Positions 1-8,457 of a DNA stretch of 46,755 bases are shown here, piece after piece. Each line of letters begins with the position of its first letter. Position 1 is the first letter of the stretch. This DNA comes from Variibacter sp. Its GTDB lineage: Bacteria > Pseudomonadota > Alphaproteobacteria > Rhizobiales > Xanthobacteraceae. The notes under the pieces are model-generated. The model worked only from the letters and a program-made list of their open reading frames with translations. It searched no databases and had not been told where the DNA came from. Made by a program: the position numbers and the translations under genes. The DNA lies in assembly GCA_019689555.1 (NCBI GenBank), contig JADGHE010000023.1:1-46755 (forward strand), written 5' to 3'.

Positions 1-1
1 G

Positions 2-304
2 GTTTGCGACCTGATGCGGGCAGGGGTGGGCGACCGCCTGCGGCGGGCGCGGCGCCTGCGACCGCGACACGGGGGCGAGGATTGCGGCGCGGATGAGATC
101 CCGCTGGACCTGCCGGCCGATTTCCGCGCACACCGCCCGCCAGTAGCGGGCCCGGCGCGGATCGCCGTCGCCCTCGGCGTGCCGGGCGCGCTCGCGGGCG
201 CGGAGCAGGGCGGTTTCGCCCTCATCCCGCATCATCCTCAGGGCCGCGCGGCCGACACGGTCGTGGGATGTGCGCCAGCGAAACCAGCTCCACAGGAACC
301 TCAT
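2..304 (-). CDS. hypothetical small basic protein, 3' end beyond left edge
   Basis: The frame is open from an ATG at 304 down to the left edge without a stop, giving at least 101 residues, so the C-terminus is missing. A strong Shine-Dalgarno run (GAGGAGG) lies about eight bases upstream of the ATG. The protein starts MRFLWSWFRWRTSHDRVGRA and continues as a charged, probably helical stretch rich in Arg, Glu and Ala (residues 20-80), with no signal peptide or convincing membrane segment. I do not recognise the family and assign no function. The ribosome binding site and the low-bias composition compared with shadow frames make it likely to be real. Confidence 0.6.
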   Translation of the reverse strand, partial: MRFLWSWFRWRTSHDRVGRAALRMMRDEGETALLRARERARHAEGDGDPRRARYWRAVCAEIGRQVQRDLIRAAILAPVSRSQAPRPPQAVAHPCPHQVAN

Positions 305-729
305 CGTCGTGCCTCCTCCTCGATCGCGCCGGCGGCGAAAGCGCCGCCTGCGTCGCCTCCGGGCAGCCGGAGCGCGCCTGGACGCGATGAGCGTCGCGTG
401 GACGTATCGACCGGGCCTCTACCGATGTTGCCCGCGCATTGACGGCAGTTTCTTTTCCTTGGAAACGCCTTTGCGCTTGTCCCGCGCGGCCGGGCAAAAT
501 GATCCGTTCCGCCCGCGGGAAGGTCCACATGAAGCGCACGCGGATCTGCCCTGCAGGCGGCGAAGGGGCGGCGCCCGCCCGCCCAGATCATTGAAGCGCT
601 GGGCGATTCGGCGGCGGGACAGGCGGGGAAGGGGCGGCGCCCCGTCGTTGTCCCCGGAATTTTCCTGTGGAGGCGGATCGCCGGCCAGGCGCGGGCCGCC
701 CCCGAGCGCCGCTCACGAAGCGGGTCGCG
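305..729. other. non-coding stretch between two minus-strand genes
   Basis: About 425 bases with no convincing gene. It contains a 15-base direct repeat (GAAGGGGCGGCGCCC at 562-576 and 628-642, 66 bases apart) with a palindromic core. A 21-codon ORF starting at about 531 has a GGAAGG upstream but no recognisable product. I see no clear promoter. Confidence 0.4.
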
Positions 730-2154
730 TCATGCGGGCGGGGCTTTTCCGCCTCCGCCTTTCGCCGGAACGCGCCCCGAAAGCTGGGACCCCGCATCGG
801 GCGGCAGCCGCGCGAAAAAGAACACGGACATGGCCGAGAGAGCGCCGACGATGAGGAAGGCCGGCGGAAAATCGTCGGCGCCGATCGCGGTCTCCTGCTT
901 CAGCTTCAGCGTGGCCTCGACGATGAAGGCGCCGAGCGCGACGCCCGTCGAGATCGCCACCTGCTGGGCGACCGCCGTGAGCGTGGTGGCCCGGCTCATG
1001 CGCTGCGGCTCGACCTCGGCATAGGCGAGGCTGTTGATGCAGGTGAATTCGAGCGACCGGAAGAAGCCGCCGGCGAGCAAAACGGCGGTGATCAGCAGGA
1101 ACGGAACGCCGGGCTGAAACAAGGCGCAGGCGGCGATGAAGCTCGCGCTGACGACGGCATTCACCGTCAAGAGCGGGCGGAAGCCGAAACGATTGACGAG
1201 CCGCGTCGCCACCGCCTTCATGCTGAGCGCGCCGACCGCCGAGGCGAAGGTGACGAGCCCCGATTGGAACGGCGTGAGCCCGAAGCCGAGCTGCATCAGC
1301 AGCGGCAGCAGGAAGGGCATGGCGCCGATGCCGATGCGAAAGACGCTGCCGCCGACCACGCTCGCCCAGAACGTCGGCAGGGCCATCAGCGAGAAATCGA
1401 GCGCCGGCGCCACGACGCGGCGCGCGTGCAGGACGTAGGCGAGCGCCGCCACGGCGCCGCCCGCGAGCAGCGCCGTCACCGCCGGCCACGGCAGGATGTC
1501 GAATCCGGCAACCGACAGCCCGAAGGCCAGTCCCGCGACCGCGATGCCGGCGAGCACGAGGCCGGGCAGGTCGATCGGATCCGGCGCTTCGGCGCGCACG
1601 TCTTCGATGTAGCGCGTGACCAGCAGGATTCCGATGACGCCGATCGGAACATTGATGACGAAGATCCACTGCCAGGCCGCATAGGTGGTGATGAAGCCGC
1701 CGAGCGGCGGGCCGAGCATCGGCCCCATCAGCGAGGGCACGGTGAGCCAGGCCATGGCGCCGACGAGCGCGCGCTTGTCCACCGTGCGCACCAGAAGCAG
1801 CCGGGCGACCGGCGACATCATCGCGCCCCCCATGCCTTCGATGATGCGGCCGGCGACGAACATGGCGAGGGACGAGGCCGCCGCGCAGGTGATCGAGCCC
1901 ACCATGAAAACGCCGATCGCCACGCGAAAGACGTTGCGGGCGCCGAAGCGGTCGGCCGTCCATCCGCTCGCTGGGATGAACACGGCGAGCGACAGGAGAT
2001 AGGAGGTGACGGCGAGCTTGAGCGTCAGCGGACTCGTGCCGAGGTCGCGCGCAATCGCCGGCAGCGAGGTCGCGATCACGTTGGAGTCCATGTTCTCCAT
2101 GAACAGCGCGACCGCGACGATCAACGGGACGAGACGTTCGCGAGCAAGCGGCAT
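730..2154 (-). CDS. MFS transporter, DHA2 (EmrB-like) drug:H+ antiporter family
   Basis: Predicted inner-membrane proton-driven exporter of about 474 residues. The first helix is followed by ENMDSNVIATSLPAIARDLG, the typical DHA2 pattern (motif D1 region), then a WTADRFGARNVFR cytoplasmic loop (motif A) and GPMLGPPLGGF (motif C of antiporters). The many hydrophobic segments fit 12 to 14 helices. The C-terminus is a short Gly/Lys-rich tail. I chose the ATG at 2154 because the membrane domain starts right after it. In-frame ATGs at 2214 and 2244 would add a basic, non-hydrophobic leader and have no better ribosome site. It lies 161 bases downstream of dinB on the same strand, so it may be read from that transcript. 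The substrate cannot be told from the sequence. Confidence 0.88.
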   Translation of the reverse strand: MPLARERLVPLIVAVALFMENMDSNVIATSLPAIARDLGTSPLTLKLAVTSYLLSLAVFIPASGWTADRFGARNVFRVAIGVFMVGSITCAAASSLAMFVAGRIIEGMGGAMMSPVARLLLVRTVDKRALVGAMAWLTVPSLMGPMLGPPLGGFITTYAAWQWIFVINVPIGVIGILLVTRYIEDVRAEAPDPIDLPGLVLAGIAVAGLAFGLSVAGFDILPWPAVTALLAGGAVAALAYVLHARRVVAPALDFSLMALPTFWASVVGGSVFRIGIGAMPFLLPLLMQLGFGLTPFQSGLVTFASAVGALSMKAVATRLVNRFGFRPLLTVNAVVSASFIAACALFQPGVPFLLITAVLLAGGFFRSLEFTCINSLAYAEVEPQRMSRATTLTAVAQQVAISTGVALGAFIVEATLKLKQETAIGADDFPPAFLIVGALSAMSVFFFARLPPDAGSQLSGRVPAKGGGGKAPPA

Positions 2155-2315
2155 CGGCAGCGGGCGGACACAGCGGGAATGGATTTGGCCGGCCGCGGGC
2201 CGGCGCAGCCGCATCTTCTCGTCGCTCTGGCGGCCAAAGTCCATCGCCGCGTATGCCGGCGCCCGCGGGCCGCCGGGCTGCCGCCCAAAGCCGAATGGCA
2301 GCCGGCGAGCCGCCG

Positions 2316-3584
2316 TCAGGGCTCGTCATCCGCCGCGAAGGCGAGCCCGCGGACGATCGCGCGGGGACCGAAGCGGCGGCGCAGGCGGTCGACCGCCTGC
2401 TCCCGCGCGCCGACGCGGGAGGCCCCGGGCTCGATCAGATCGCCCTTCAGCGCCTCGTCGAGCGGCACGAGATTGGACACGCCGATGCCGAGCAGGCGGA
2501 AGCGCGTCCCGTCGGTTTCGCGCTCAAGCAGGGCGCGGCCGGCGGCGAAAATGTCCTCCGCGAGCGCGCTCGGCCGGGAAAGCGATTTCGCCCGCGTGCG
2601 CAGCCGGAAATCGGCGGTCTTCAGCTTCAGCGTGACGGTCGAGCCGGCGAGGCGCTTGTCCTTGAGGCGGGTGGAGACCTTCTCGCTCAGCGTCCACAGC
2701 CTGCGCTCCAGCGCGCGGAAGGTCGCGATGTCCTGCTCGAAGGTCGTCTCGGCGGAGACGCTCTTGGCCTCGCGCGCGGGGTCGACGCGGCGCAGGTCGA
2801 TGCCGCGGGAGAGCCGCGCGAGCCGCAGACCTTCCGCGCCGTAGCGGCGGATGAGGCTTGCCTCGTCGGCCCGCTGCAGATCGCCGATGACGGCGAACCC
2901 GTCGCGCCGGAGGCGCGCCGCCGCCGCTTTCCCGACGCCCCAGAGGAAGCTCACCGGCTTGGGCGCGAGAAACGCCTGCGCCTCGGCGGCGTCGAGCACA
3001 GCGAAGCCGCGCGGTTTGTCCAGATCGGAGGCGATCTTGGCCAGAAACTTGTTCTCCGAAAGCCCGATGGAAACGGTGATGCCGAGCTCCCGTTCGACCC
3101 GGCGGGCGAAGCGCGCGAGCGTCTTCGCCGGGCTCATGCCGTGCAGCCGCTCGGTGCCGGAGAGGTCCATGAAGGCCTCGTCGATCGAAACCGGCTCGAC
3201 GAGCGGCGTCAGTTCGAGCATCAGCGAGCGCACCGCGCGCCCGACCGCGACGTATTTCTCCATGTTCGGGCGAATGACGACGGCCTCGGGGCACAGCTTC
3301 AGCGCCTGGAACATCGGCATCGCCGAGCGCACGCCGTAGGTGCGGGCGATATAGCAGGCCGTCGACACGACGCCGCGGCGGCCGCCGCCGACGATGACGG
3401 GCCTGTCGGCGAGGGAGGGATCGTCGCGCTTCTCGATCGTGGCGTAGAAGGCGTCGCAGTCGATGTGCGCGATCGCGAGCCTGTCGATCCGGGCGTGATG
3501 GATGAGCCGCGGGGAGCCGCAGGCGCGGCAGCGCCCGCCGGGTTCCGGCGCGTGAGCGAGACAGTCGCGGCAGAAGCCGGGCAT
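2316..3584 (-). CDS. dinB: DNA polymerase IV (Y-family translesion polymerase)
   Basis: Error-prone polymerase that extends past DNA lesions. The 422 residues begin with a small Cys4 motif (C5, C8, C19, C22) of the zinc-ribbon type common in alphaproteobacterial DinB. The palm follows, with [11 protein letters not shown] (D42) and [11 protein letters not shown] (D135, E136) providing the metal-binding carboxylates, then the helix-hairpin-helix region ([12 protein letters not shown]) and the little-finger domain. The protein has no visible clamp-binding QLxLF peptide at the C-terminus. It lies 54 bases downstream of the DUF3572 gene on the same strand, an arrangement familiar from Hyphomicrobiales next to divK-pleD. 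No LexA box of the GAAC-N7-GAAC type is seen just upstream, so SOS control is not supported here. Confidence 0.96.
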   Translation of the reverse strand: MPGFCRDCLAHAPEPGGRCRACGSPRLIHHARIDRLAIAHIDCDAFYATIEKRDDPSLADRPVIVGGGRRGVVSTACYIARTYGVRSAMPMFQALKLCPEAVVIRPNMEKYVAVGRAVRSLMLELTPLVEPVSIDEAFMDLSGTERLHGMSPAKTLARFARRVERELGITVSIGLSENKFLAKIASDLDKPRGFAVLDAAEAQAFLAPKPVSFLWGVGKAAAARLRRDGFAVIGDLQRADEASLIRRYGAEGLRLARLSRGIDLRRVDPAREAKSVSAETTFEQDIATFRALERRLWTLSEKVSTRLKDKRLAGSTVTLKLKTADFRLRTRAKSLSRPSALAEDIFAAGRALLERETDGTRFRLLGIGVSNLVPLDEALKGDLIEPGASRVGAREQAVDRLRRRFGPRAIVRGLAFAADDEP

Positions 3585-3638
3585 CGTGCGTCCGCGTGAA
3601 ATCGCCCTGTCGTGCCCGCCCTTGCGGGGACCGGCCGC

Positions 3639-3941
3639 TCAGGCGGTGTCGCGCTCCCAGTCGGGCCCACGGAGGATGCGGCAGCCGCGCACGATCTCGC
3701 CCGGGTCGAGCCCACTGTCCCGGGCAAAAGCGAGAAGCAGGGCCTCGTCGCCGACGATGTGGTCGAGCACGGCGGCCAGGAAGGCGGGGTCCCGCGCGGC
3801 CGTCCTCACGGTCGCGGGCTCGAGCCCCGTGAGCACGAGGAAACGGCCGAGCCGCTCGGCATCGGCGGCGATGAAGCCAAGGGCCTCGACGGCCAGCAGT
3901 TCCGCCCTTTGTTGTTGGCCGGTAACGGTCTGTCGGGGCAT
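3639..3941 (-). CDS. DUF3572 family protein
   Basis: A 100-residue alpha-helical protein that resembles the DUF3572 family of alphaproteobacteria. The core reads LLAVEALGFIAADAERLGRF, then FLAAVLDHIVGDEALLLAFA, and ends with a conserved-looking LRGPDWERD. The function is unknown. The start at 3941 is favoured over the ATG at 3992 because GGAAAGG lies six to nine bases upstream and the protein begins MPRQTVTGQQQ. It is the first gene of a minus-strand unit with dinB and is divergent from divK, so the 222 bases between 3941 and 4164 must hold promoters for both directions. Confidence 0.85.
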   Translation of the reverse strand: MPRQTVTGQQQRAELLAVEALGFIAADAERLGRFLVLTGLEPATVRTAARDPAFLAAVLDHIVGDEALLLAFARDSGLDPGEIVRGCRILRGPDWERDTA

Positions 3942-4076
3942 GCGTTTGCCTTTCCGTAACACATGAACTTTAGGCTCCCGCGCCACAGGCACAAGCGTGA
4001 TCCTCCCGGCCGGAGCCGCGACCGGCTTTCGGTGGATAGTTCATTCGCAGAGTGCAAGGATGATGCCGTCCGCGCC

Positions 4077-4105
4077 TTGACAGGGGCGCGGACCGATCGT
4101 CATCG
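4077..4105 (+). promoter_or_regulatory. possible promoter for divK-pleD
   Basis: A perfect -35 hexamer TTGACA (4077-4082) is followed after 17 bases by TCATCG (4100-4105), a poor -10. It lies about 60 bases ahead of the divK start. No TTAA-N7-TTAA CtrA site was seen in the spacer. Confidence 0.3.
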
Positions 4106-4163
4106 CCGGTCGGCGCTGGGGGCGACGAGGGTGCAGGAAAGGTCGCCGGGAGAGGAGCCCGCC

Positions 4164-4550
4164 ATGGGCAAGACCGTCCTGATCGTCGAAGACAATGAGC
4201 TCAACATGAAGCTCTTTCAGGACCTCCTGGAGGCCCACGGGTACCGGACCATCGGCACCCGTAACGGCATCGAGACGCTCGAACTCGCCCGCAAGCACCG
4301 GCCGGACCTCATTCTCATGGACATCCAGCTGCCCGAGGTCTCGGGGCTGGAAGTCACGAAATGGCTCAAGGACGACCCCGAGCTGAGGGCCATTCCCGTG
4401 GTCGCCGTCACGGCCTTCGCCATGAAGGGCGACGAAGAGCGAATCCGGGAAGGGGGCTGCGAAGCCTATCTCTCGAAGCCGATCTCCGTCGGCAAGTTTC
4501 TCGAGACGATTCGTCATTTTCTCGGCGGCAACGAGGGAGCCGCTCAATGA
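4164..4550 (+). CDS. divK: single-domain response regulator DivK
   Basis: A 128-residue stand-alone receiver domain of the cell-cycle phosphorelay. In Caulobacter DivK is phosphorylated by DivJ, dephosphorylated by PleC, and acts through DivL and CckA on CtrA. The acidic pair E9/D10, the phosphoacceptor D53 (LILMDIQLP), T83 in VAVTAFA and K105 in LSKPI are all present, and D53 has the same number as in Caulobacter DivK. There is no output domain. The start at 4164 has GAGAGGAG eight bases upstream, and the longer in-frame ORF from 3963 has no domain before this point. It overlaps pleD by four bases (ATGA), which implies coupled translation. Confidence 0.95.
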   Translation: MGKTVLIVEDNELNMKLFQDLLEAHGYRTIGTRNGIETLELARKHRPDLILMDIQLPEVSGLEVTKWLKDDPELRAIPVVAVTAFAMKGDEERIREGGCEAYLSKPISVGKFLETIRHFLGGNEGAAQ

Positions 4551-5917
4551 CCGCCCGCATTCTAGTGGTGGACGACGTACCGGCAAACGTAAAGCTGCTG
4601 GAAGCGCGGCTCATGGCCGAATACTTCGAGGTCATTACCGCGATGAGCGGGCCGGAGGCGCTGGCGATCTGCCGCTCCGCGCAGTGCGACCTGGTTCTGC
4701 TCGACGTGATGATGCCGGAAATGGACGGCTTCGAGGTCTGCCGGCGCCTCAAGGCCGATCCTGCGACCCACCATATTCCCGTGATCATGGTCACGGCGCT
4801 CGACCAGCCCCAAGACCGGGTCAAGGGCCTCGAGGCGGGCGCCGACGATTTCCTCACCAAGCCGGTGTCGGAGATCGCGCTGATTGCGCGCGTGCGTTCG
4901 CTCGTGCGGCTGAAGCTCGCCTGCGACGAATTGCGCATGCGCGCCCTGACCTCGAGGGAGATCGGGCTACAGGACCCGCTCGCGCAGGCGACCGCCGAAA
5001 CGGGCCGCAACGGCCGCATCCTCCTGGTCGACGACCGGCCGTCCTCCTTCGAGCGCATCGCCGCGGCGCTCACGGTCGAGCACGCGGTCGACGTCGAAAC
5101 CGACCCGCAGGAAGCCATCTTCCACGCGGCTGAGAATCCTTACGACCTGATGATGGTGTCGCTCGGGCTCGAGCGCTTCGACGCGCTGCGGCTGTGCGGC
5201 CAGGTGCGCTCGCTGGAGCGCACGCGCCACCTCCCGATCCTTCTCATCGCCGAGCCGGAGGAGGAAGCGCGGCTTCTCCGCGGGCTGGAGATCGGCGTCA
5301 ACGACTACCTCGTGCGCCCGATCGACAGGAACGAGCTGTTGGCGCGCGTGCGCACCCAGGTGCGCAAGAAGCGCTACAACGACCGGCTGCGCGACAACGT
5401 CCAGCTCTCCATCGAAATGGCGGTGACGGACTCGCTCACGGGGCTGCACAATCGCCGCTATATGGAGCTGCATCTCGGCGCTCTGATCGAGCAGGCGCTC
5501 GCGCGCGGCAAGCCGCTGTCGGTGCTCGTGCTCGACATCGACTACTTCAAGGCCATCAACGACACCTACGGCCACGACGCCGGCGACGACGTGCTGCGCG
5601 AGTTCGGCACGCGCGTGCGCAAGTCGATCCGCGGCATCGACCTCGCCTGCCGCTACGGCGGCGAGGAGTTCGTGATCGTCATGCCGGAGACCGATGTCGG
5701 GATCGCCTCGATGGTGGCCGAACGGCTGCGGCGGCGCGTCGCAACGGACCCTTTTCCCATCGGGTCGCGGGGCGAGACGGTGGACGTCACGATCTCGGTC
5801 GGGATCGCCGGGCTCGCCGGGCCGGAGGACACCCCGGCCTCCATTCTCAAGCGCGCCGATCAGGCGCTTTATCGGGCGAAACGCGACGGGCGCAACCGCG
5901 TGGCCGCGGCGGCCTGA
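4547..5917 (+). CDS. pleD: diguanylate cyclase response regulator PleD
   Basis: Makes cyclic di-GMP from two GTP when phosphorylated, and drives cell-pole development in Caulobacter. The 456 residues comprise REC1 (about 1-120, D9/D10, phosphoacceptor D53, K105), a degenerate adaptor REC2 (about 155-275, with S205 where the Asp would be) and a GGDEF domain (about 285-456) with GGEEF at 371-375. An RxxD inhibitory site (RGID, 362-365) lies five residues before it, so product inhibition by c-di-GMP is expected. The ATG overlaps the divK stop. The pairing with DivK fits a polar-differentiation or motile-to-sessile switch. Confidence 0.96.
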   Translation: MTARILVVDDVPANVKLLEARLMAEYFEVITAMSGPEALAICRSAQCDLVLLDVMMPEMDGFEVCRRLKADPATHHIPVIMVTALDQPQDRVKGLEAGADDFLTKPVSEIALIARVRSLVRLKLACDELRMRALTSREIGLQDPLAQATAETGRNGRILLVDDRPSSFERIAAALTVEHAVDVETDPQEAIFHAAENPYDLMMVSLGLERFDALRLCGQVRSLERTRHLPILLIAEPEEEARLLRGLEIGVNDYLVRPIDRNELLARVRTQVRKKRYNDRLRDNVQLSIEMAVTDSLTGLHNRRYMELHLGALIEQALARGKPLSVLVLDIDYFKAINDTYGHDAGDDVLREFGTRVRKSIRGIDLACRYGGEEFVIVMPETDVGIASMVAERLRRRVATDPFPIGSRGETVDVTISVGIAGLAGPEDTPASILKRADQALYRAKRDGRNRVAAAA

Positions 5918-5941
5918 GGGGCGCGGGCGGGCAGGGCGGGC

Positions 5942-5972
5942 CCCGTCAACCCTAACACTTTACGTTGACGGG
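5942..5972. terminator. inverted repeat just after pleD, possible terminator
   Basis: Perfect 9-base arms CCCGTCAAC (5942-5950) and GTTGACGGG (5964-5972) with a 13-base loop lie 25 bases after the pleD stop. No T-run follows on the plus strand, so it could equally be an operator. A second small hairpin, CCCTT-ttc-AAGGG, occurs at 5983-5995 and is followed by TTT. Confidence 0.35.
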
Positions 5973-6160
5973 AAATCTTCAGCCCTTTTCAAGGGTTTGC
6001 CGATTGATTTTGGAACGTCTTCGCCGTAATTTTTAGCGATAGGGGCCGGCAGGCTGGTCAGGCGAGGCGAAAGGGCCGCCGGCCGAGCCGAAGCCCGCAA
6101 ACCGCTCGATAACCCTACGGAGTGCTCAGGTCCGCCGCATCTCCTGGGTCCGTGGGGTTC

Positions 6161-6215
6161 GGCCGGCCTGGGAAACAGTGGGAGTGGCCTCCTCAGACAC
6201 TGTTCCCGGCCGGCC
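6161..6215. other. long imperfect hairpin, candidate structured RNA or bidirectional terminator
   Basis: GGCCGGCC (6161-6168) pairs with 6208-6215, GGGA (6170-6173) with TCCC (6204-6207), ACAGTG (6175-6180) with CACTGT (6198-6203), and GGAG (6181-6184) with CTCC (6189-6192) around a TGGC tetraloop. That is 22 pairs interrupted by two single-base bulges and one five-base bulge. No clear T-run follows on either strand. Confidence 0.45.
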
Positions 6216-6404
6216 ACCTTACCTTTTGCGCAACAGGAGCGGCCCCGGGGGGCCGTACAGAGACTTGAACGGCGCTGTCGCGCCGGGGTTCCATCGCGCG
6301 CCGCGTGCCGCGCCGGGCGCAGGCTCCCGGACGCCCTGGGGCCCCAAGGGGGCCGGCCGGCGGGGCGACGGCAGGGGGCTTGGGCGCGGCCCCCGCCGCG
6401 CGTC

Positions 6405-7907
6405 CTACTGCGCCGCGAGCGCCTTGCCGCTCTCGTCCGCCGCCGCGTAGCCCGCGATCCGGCCGAAGACGGCGCCGTTGATGAGGCCGCTGCCGCCCGG
6501 ATAGTTGAAGTAGAACACCCCGCCGACGATCTCGCCCGCCGCATAGAGCCCCTTGATCGGCACGAGGTCGACGTCCAGCACCTGGGCGTTCTCGTTGATG
6601 CGCAGGCCGCCGAAGGTGAAGGTGAGGCCGCAGGTCACCTGATAGCCGTGGAACGGGGGGGTATCGATCGTGTTTGCCCAGTTCGACTTGTTGACCTTGA
6701 GGCCCTTCGTGCAGCGCCCGTCCTTGATGTTGGGGTTGAACGGAATGTCCTGCTGGACGGCGGCGTTGAATTCCCTGACGGTGGAGAGGAAGCGCTCGGC
6801 GTTCACGCCTTCGAGCTTGTGCGCCAGCTCCTCGATCGTGCCGGCGACGACCTTGGTCACCCGCTTGATGCGGTACTCGTCGCGCAGCAGATGCTCCACC
6901 TTGCCGTCGAAGATCTGCCAGGCGAAGTTCTCCGGCTGTTCGAGCACCACGCGGCCGTACTTCGCATAGGTGTAGTTGCGGAAGTCCGCGCCCTCGTCGA
7001 CGAAGCGCTCGCCGTTGGCGTTGATCATGATGCCGAACGGGTAGGAGTGCTTCTGGAACTGATCGCCGACGCTGAGATCGCCGAATTCCGGCGCGTTGCG
7101 GTCCCACTGGACGGCGTGGCCGCCGGACCAGTTGCCGCACGAGCTTGCACCGATCGCGAGCGCCATCAGGTGCCCGTCGCCGGTGTTGAAGCGGGTGCCG
7201 CGCACCTTCGCGAGCTCCCAGCCCGGTCCCATATAGCGCGTGCGCATTTCGGTGTTGGCCTGGAAGCCGCCGCAGGCCAGCACCACCGCCTCCGCGCGGA
7301 TGTCGTAGACCCGTTCGCCCGACTTCACGTGCACGCCGTGCACGCCTTTTTCGTCCGCGAGCAGGCCGGTGACGCGCGCGCTGTAGCGCACCTCCACGCC
7401 GCGCTTGCGGCAGATCTCCGTCAGCGCATCGACGAGGCCGGGTCCGCCGCCCACCGCCTCCACCGTCAGGCCGCCCCAGAACTTGAACTTACCGTCGACC
7501 TTGAAGGCCTGGCGGCCATAGATGGGCGCGAAGCGGACGCCCTTGTCGCGCATCCACTTCACGGTCTCGAACGAGCGTCGCACCAGAATCTCGCACAGCG
7601 TCGGATCGGTGCGATACTGGGTGACGCGGAACATGTCGTCGAAGAACTGATCCTCCGTGTAGGTGCCGAAATCGGTGTTGGCGATCTCGGCCTCCGTGAG
7701 GTCGGGCATGATCTCCTTGAGATCCTCGACGCCGTTGTAGACGAAGCGGATGGCGCCCGCGGTGAAGCGGCTGTTGCCGCCGCTCTCCTCCCGCGGGGCG
7801 CGTTCGAGCACCAGCACGCGCGCGCCGCGCTCCTCCGCTGCAATCGCCGCGCACAGCGCCGCGTTTCCTCCGCCGACCACGACCACATCGAATTTTTCTT
7901 GGGGCAT
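6405..7907 (-). CDS. FAD-dependent dehydrogenase, TcuA (tricarballylate dehydrogenase)-like
   Basis: A 500-residue flavoprotein of the fumarate reductase/succinate dehydrogenase flavoprotein superfamily. The N-terminal Rossmann motif is VVVVGGGNAALCAA (GGGNAA at 12-17), followed by ESGGNSRFTAGAIR. The C-terminal FAD-binding end reads YAAGEIVGG and NYPGGSGLINGAVFGRIAG. The overall pattern fits TcuA, which oxidises tricarballylate to cis-aconitate in Salmonella, but related enzymes use other dicarboxylates or steroids, so the substrate is open. I chose the ATG at 7907 because GGAG lies eight bases upstream. The ATG at 7919 lacks a site. There is no TcuB (iron-sulfur/cytochrome) or TcuC gene beside it, so its electron acceptor is unknown. 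Confidence 0.82.
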   Translation of the reverse strand: MPQEKFDVVVVGGGNAALCAAIAAEERGARVLVLERAPREESGGNSRFTAGAIRFVYNGVEDLKEIMPDLTEAEIANTDFGTYTEDQFFDDMFRVTQYRTDPTLCEILVRRSFETVKWMRDKGVRFAPIYGRQAFKVDGKFKFWGGLTVEAVGGGPGLVDALTEICRKRGVEVRYSARVTGLLADEKGVHGVHVKSGERVYDIRAEAVVLACGGFQANTEMRTRYMGPGWELAKVRGTRFNTGDGHLMALAIGASSCGNWSGGHAVQWDRNAPEFGDLSVGDQFQKHSYPFGIMINANGERFVDEGADFRNYTYAKYGRVVLEQPENFAWQIFDGKVEHLLRDEYRIKRVTKVVAGTIEELAHKLEGVNAERFLSTVREFNAAVQQDIPFNPNIKDGRCTKGLKVNKSNWANTIDTPPFHGYQVTCGLTFTFGGLRINENAQVLDVDLVPIKGLYAAGEIVGGVFYFNYPGGSGLINGAVFGRIAGYAAADESGKALAAQ

Positions 7908-8023
7908 CGCCTGCTCCATGTCTCAGCGCATCGCCAGCCTATCACGGGCGCCCGTCGCCGCGCAGCGCAGGCTTTCTCCGCGGCAGGGGCCGGTGCAAGC
8001 AGCCGGGATCGAGCGCGTAGTCC

Positions 8024-8149
8024 GTAGCCCGGATTGAGCGAAGCGAAATCCGGGAATGGCGACCGGCAAGCATCTGCGCGAGGCTCCGGCGCAGGTAGCC
8101 CGGATTGAGCGAAATCCGGGAACAGCGTTGAGCGAAGCGAAGTCCGGGG
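8024..8149. repeat. cluster of three REP-like palindromic repeats
   Basis: The unit GTAGCCCGGATTGAGCGAAG... ending AAATCCGGGA occurs at 8024-8055, in a version lacking the inner GCGAA at 8095-8121, and as a partial copy at about 8128-8149. Each can fold through CCGGATT/AATCCGG. Just after it, the nine-base motif GCATGTCGC recurs at about 8169-8195. Together with the inverted repeats further right it fills most of the 550 non-coding bases between the TcuA-like gene and the aldehyde dehydrogenase gene. Confidence 0.7.
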
Positions 8150-8300
8150 AGGACAAAGACCTGCGAGCACCGCATGTCGCGCATGTCGCGCATCTCGCCG
8201 CCGCGCGATGCGGCCTGCGTGGCACGCGCCCCGCCCCCGATTTCGCGCCGCGCGTGACATCTCCCCGCGCGGCGGGAACGGAGATCGACGATTCTGCCAC

Positions 8301-8331
8301 AAAAAACTCTCCCCGCGGGCGGCGGGGAGAG
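8301..8331 (-). terminator. Rho-independent terminator of the aldehyde dehydrogenase gene
   Basis: Read on the minus strand, CTCTCCCCGC pairs with GCGGGGAGAG (plus positions 8307-8331) and is followed directly by six T residues (AAAAAA at plus 8301-8306). It lies about 127 bases beyond the stop codon of the gene at 8458. Confidence 0.8.
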
Positions 8332-8354
8332 GGCGATGCAGGGCGCGTGGGCCA

Positions 8355-8452
8355 GCGAAGGGCTCTGCTTGAATTGCGGCTCGAATCGCAGCTCGCGACG
8401 AGGAGCCCTTCGCCCGCCCCTTTCCCCGCCGGCCAAAGCGGGAAAGAGGCGG
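8355..8452. repeat. nested inverted repeats downstream of the aldehyde dehydrogenase gene
   Basis: An 11-base inverted repeat GCGAAGGGCTC (8355-8365) / GAGCCCTTCGC (8403-8413) is followed by a GC-rich hairpin between about 8417 and 8452 (CTTTCCCCGC with GCGGGAAAG). Such stem-loop clusters between genes are often dispersed, MITE-like repeats. Copy number elsewhere cannot be judged from this window. Confidence 0.5.
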
Positions 8453-8457
8453 TCTTC

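Larger units (their letters stand above)
5918..6404. other. 487-base non-coding region with strong secondary structure
   Basis: No coding frame here has a ribosome site or sensible composition. The region holds the inverted repeats at 5942-5995, a 22-bp hairpin at 6161-6215, and a very GC-rich part (6216-6404) with further short dyads such as GGCGC-tgtc-GCGCC. It separates convergent pleD and the TcuA-like gene, so bidirectional termination or a small RNA are both possible. Confidence 0.5.

Noticed and set aside
530-640. Fragment reading PAQIIEALGDSAA in one frame, similar to YdaS/Cro-type phage regulators
   Set aside because: Only about a dozen residues match, the frame then becomes Arg/Gly-rich, and no start with a ribosome site is in that frame.
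667-2844. 725-residue plus-strand ORF opposite the MFS and dinB genes
   Set aside because: Low-complexity Arg/Glu/His/Gln-rich sequence without domains. It is the antisense shadow of two well-supported genes in high-GC DNA.
3942-4163. CtrA binding site before divK
   Set aside because: GTAACACATGAACTTTA was inspected, but it does not fit TTAA-N7-TTAA.
6040-6240. 6S RNA, SRP RNA or RNase P RNA gene
   Set aside because: None of the conserved sequence blocks I know of (for example the SRP tetraloop region or the RNase P GAGGAAAGTCC block) is present on either strand.
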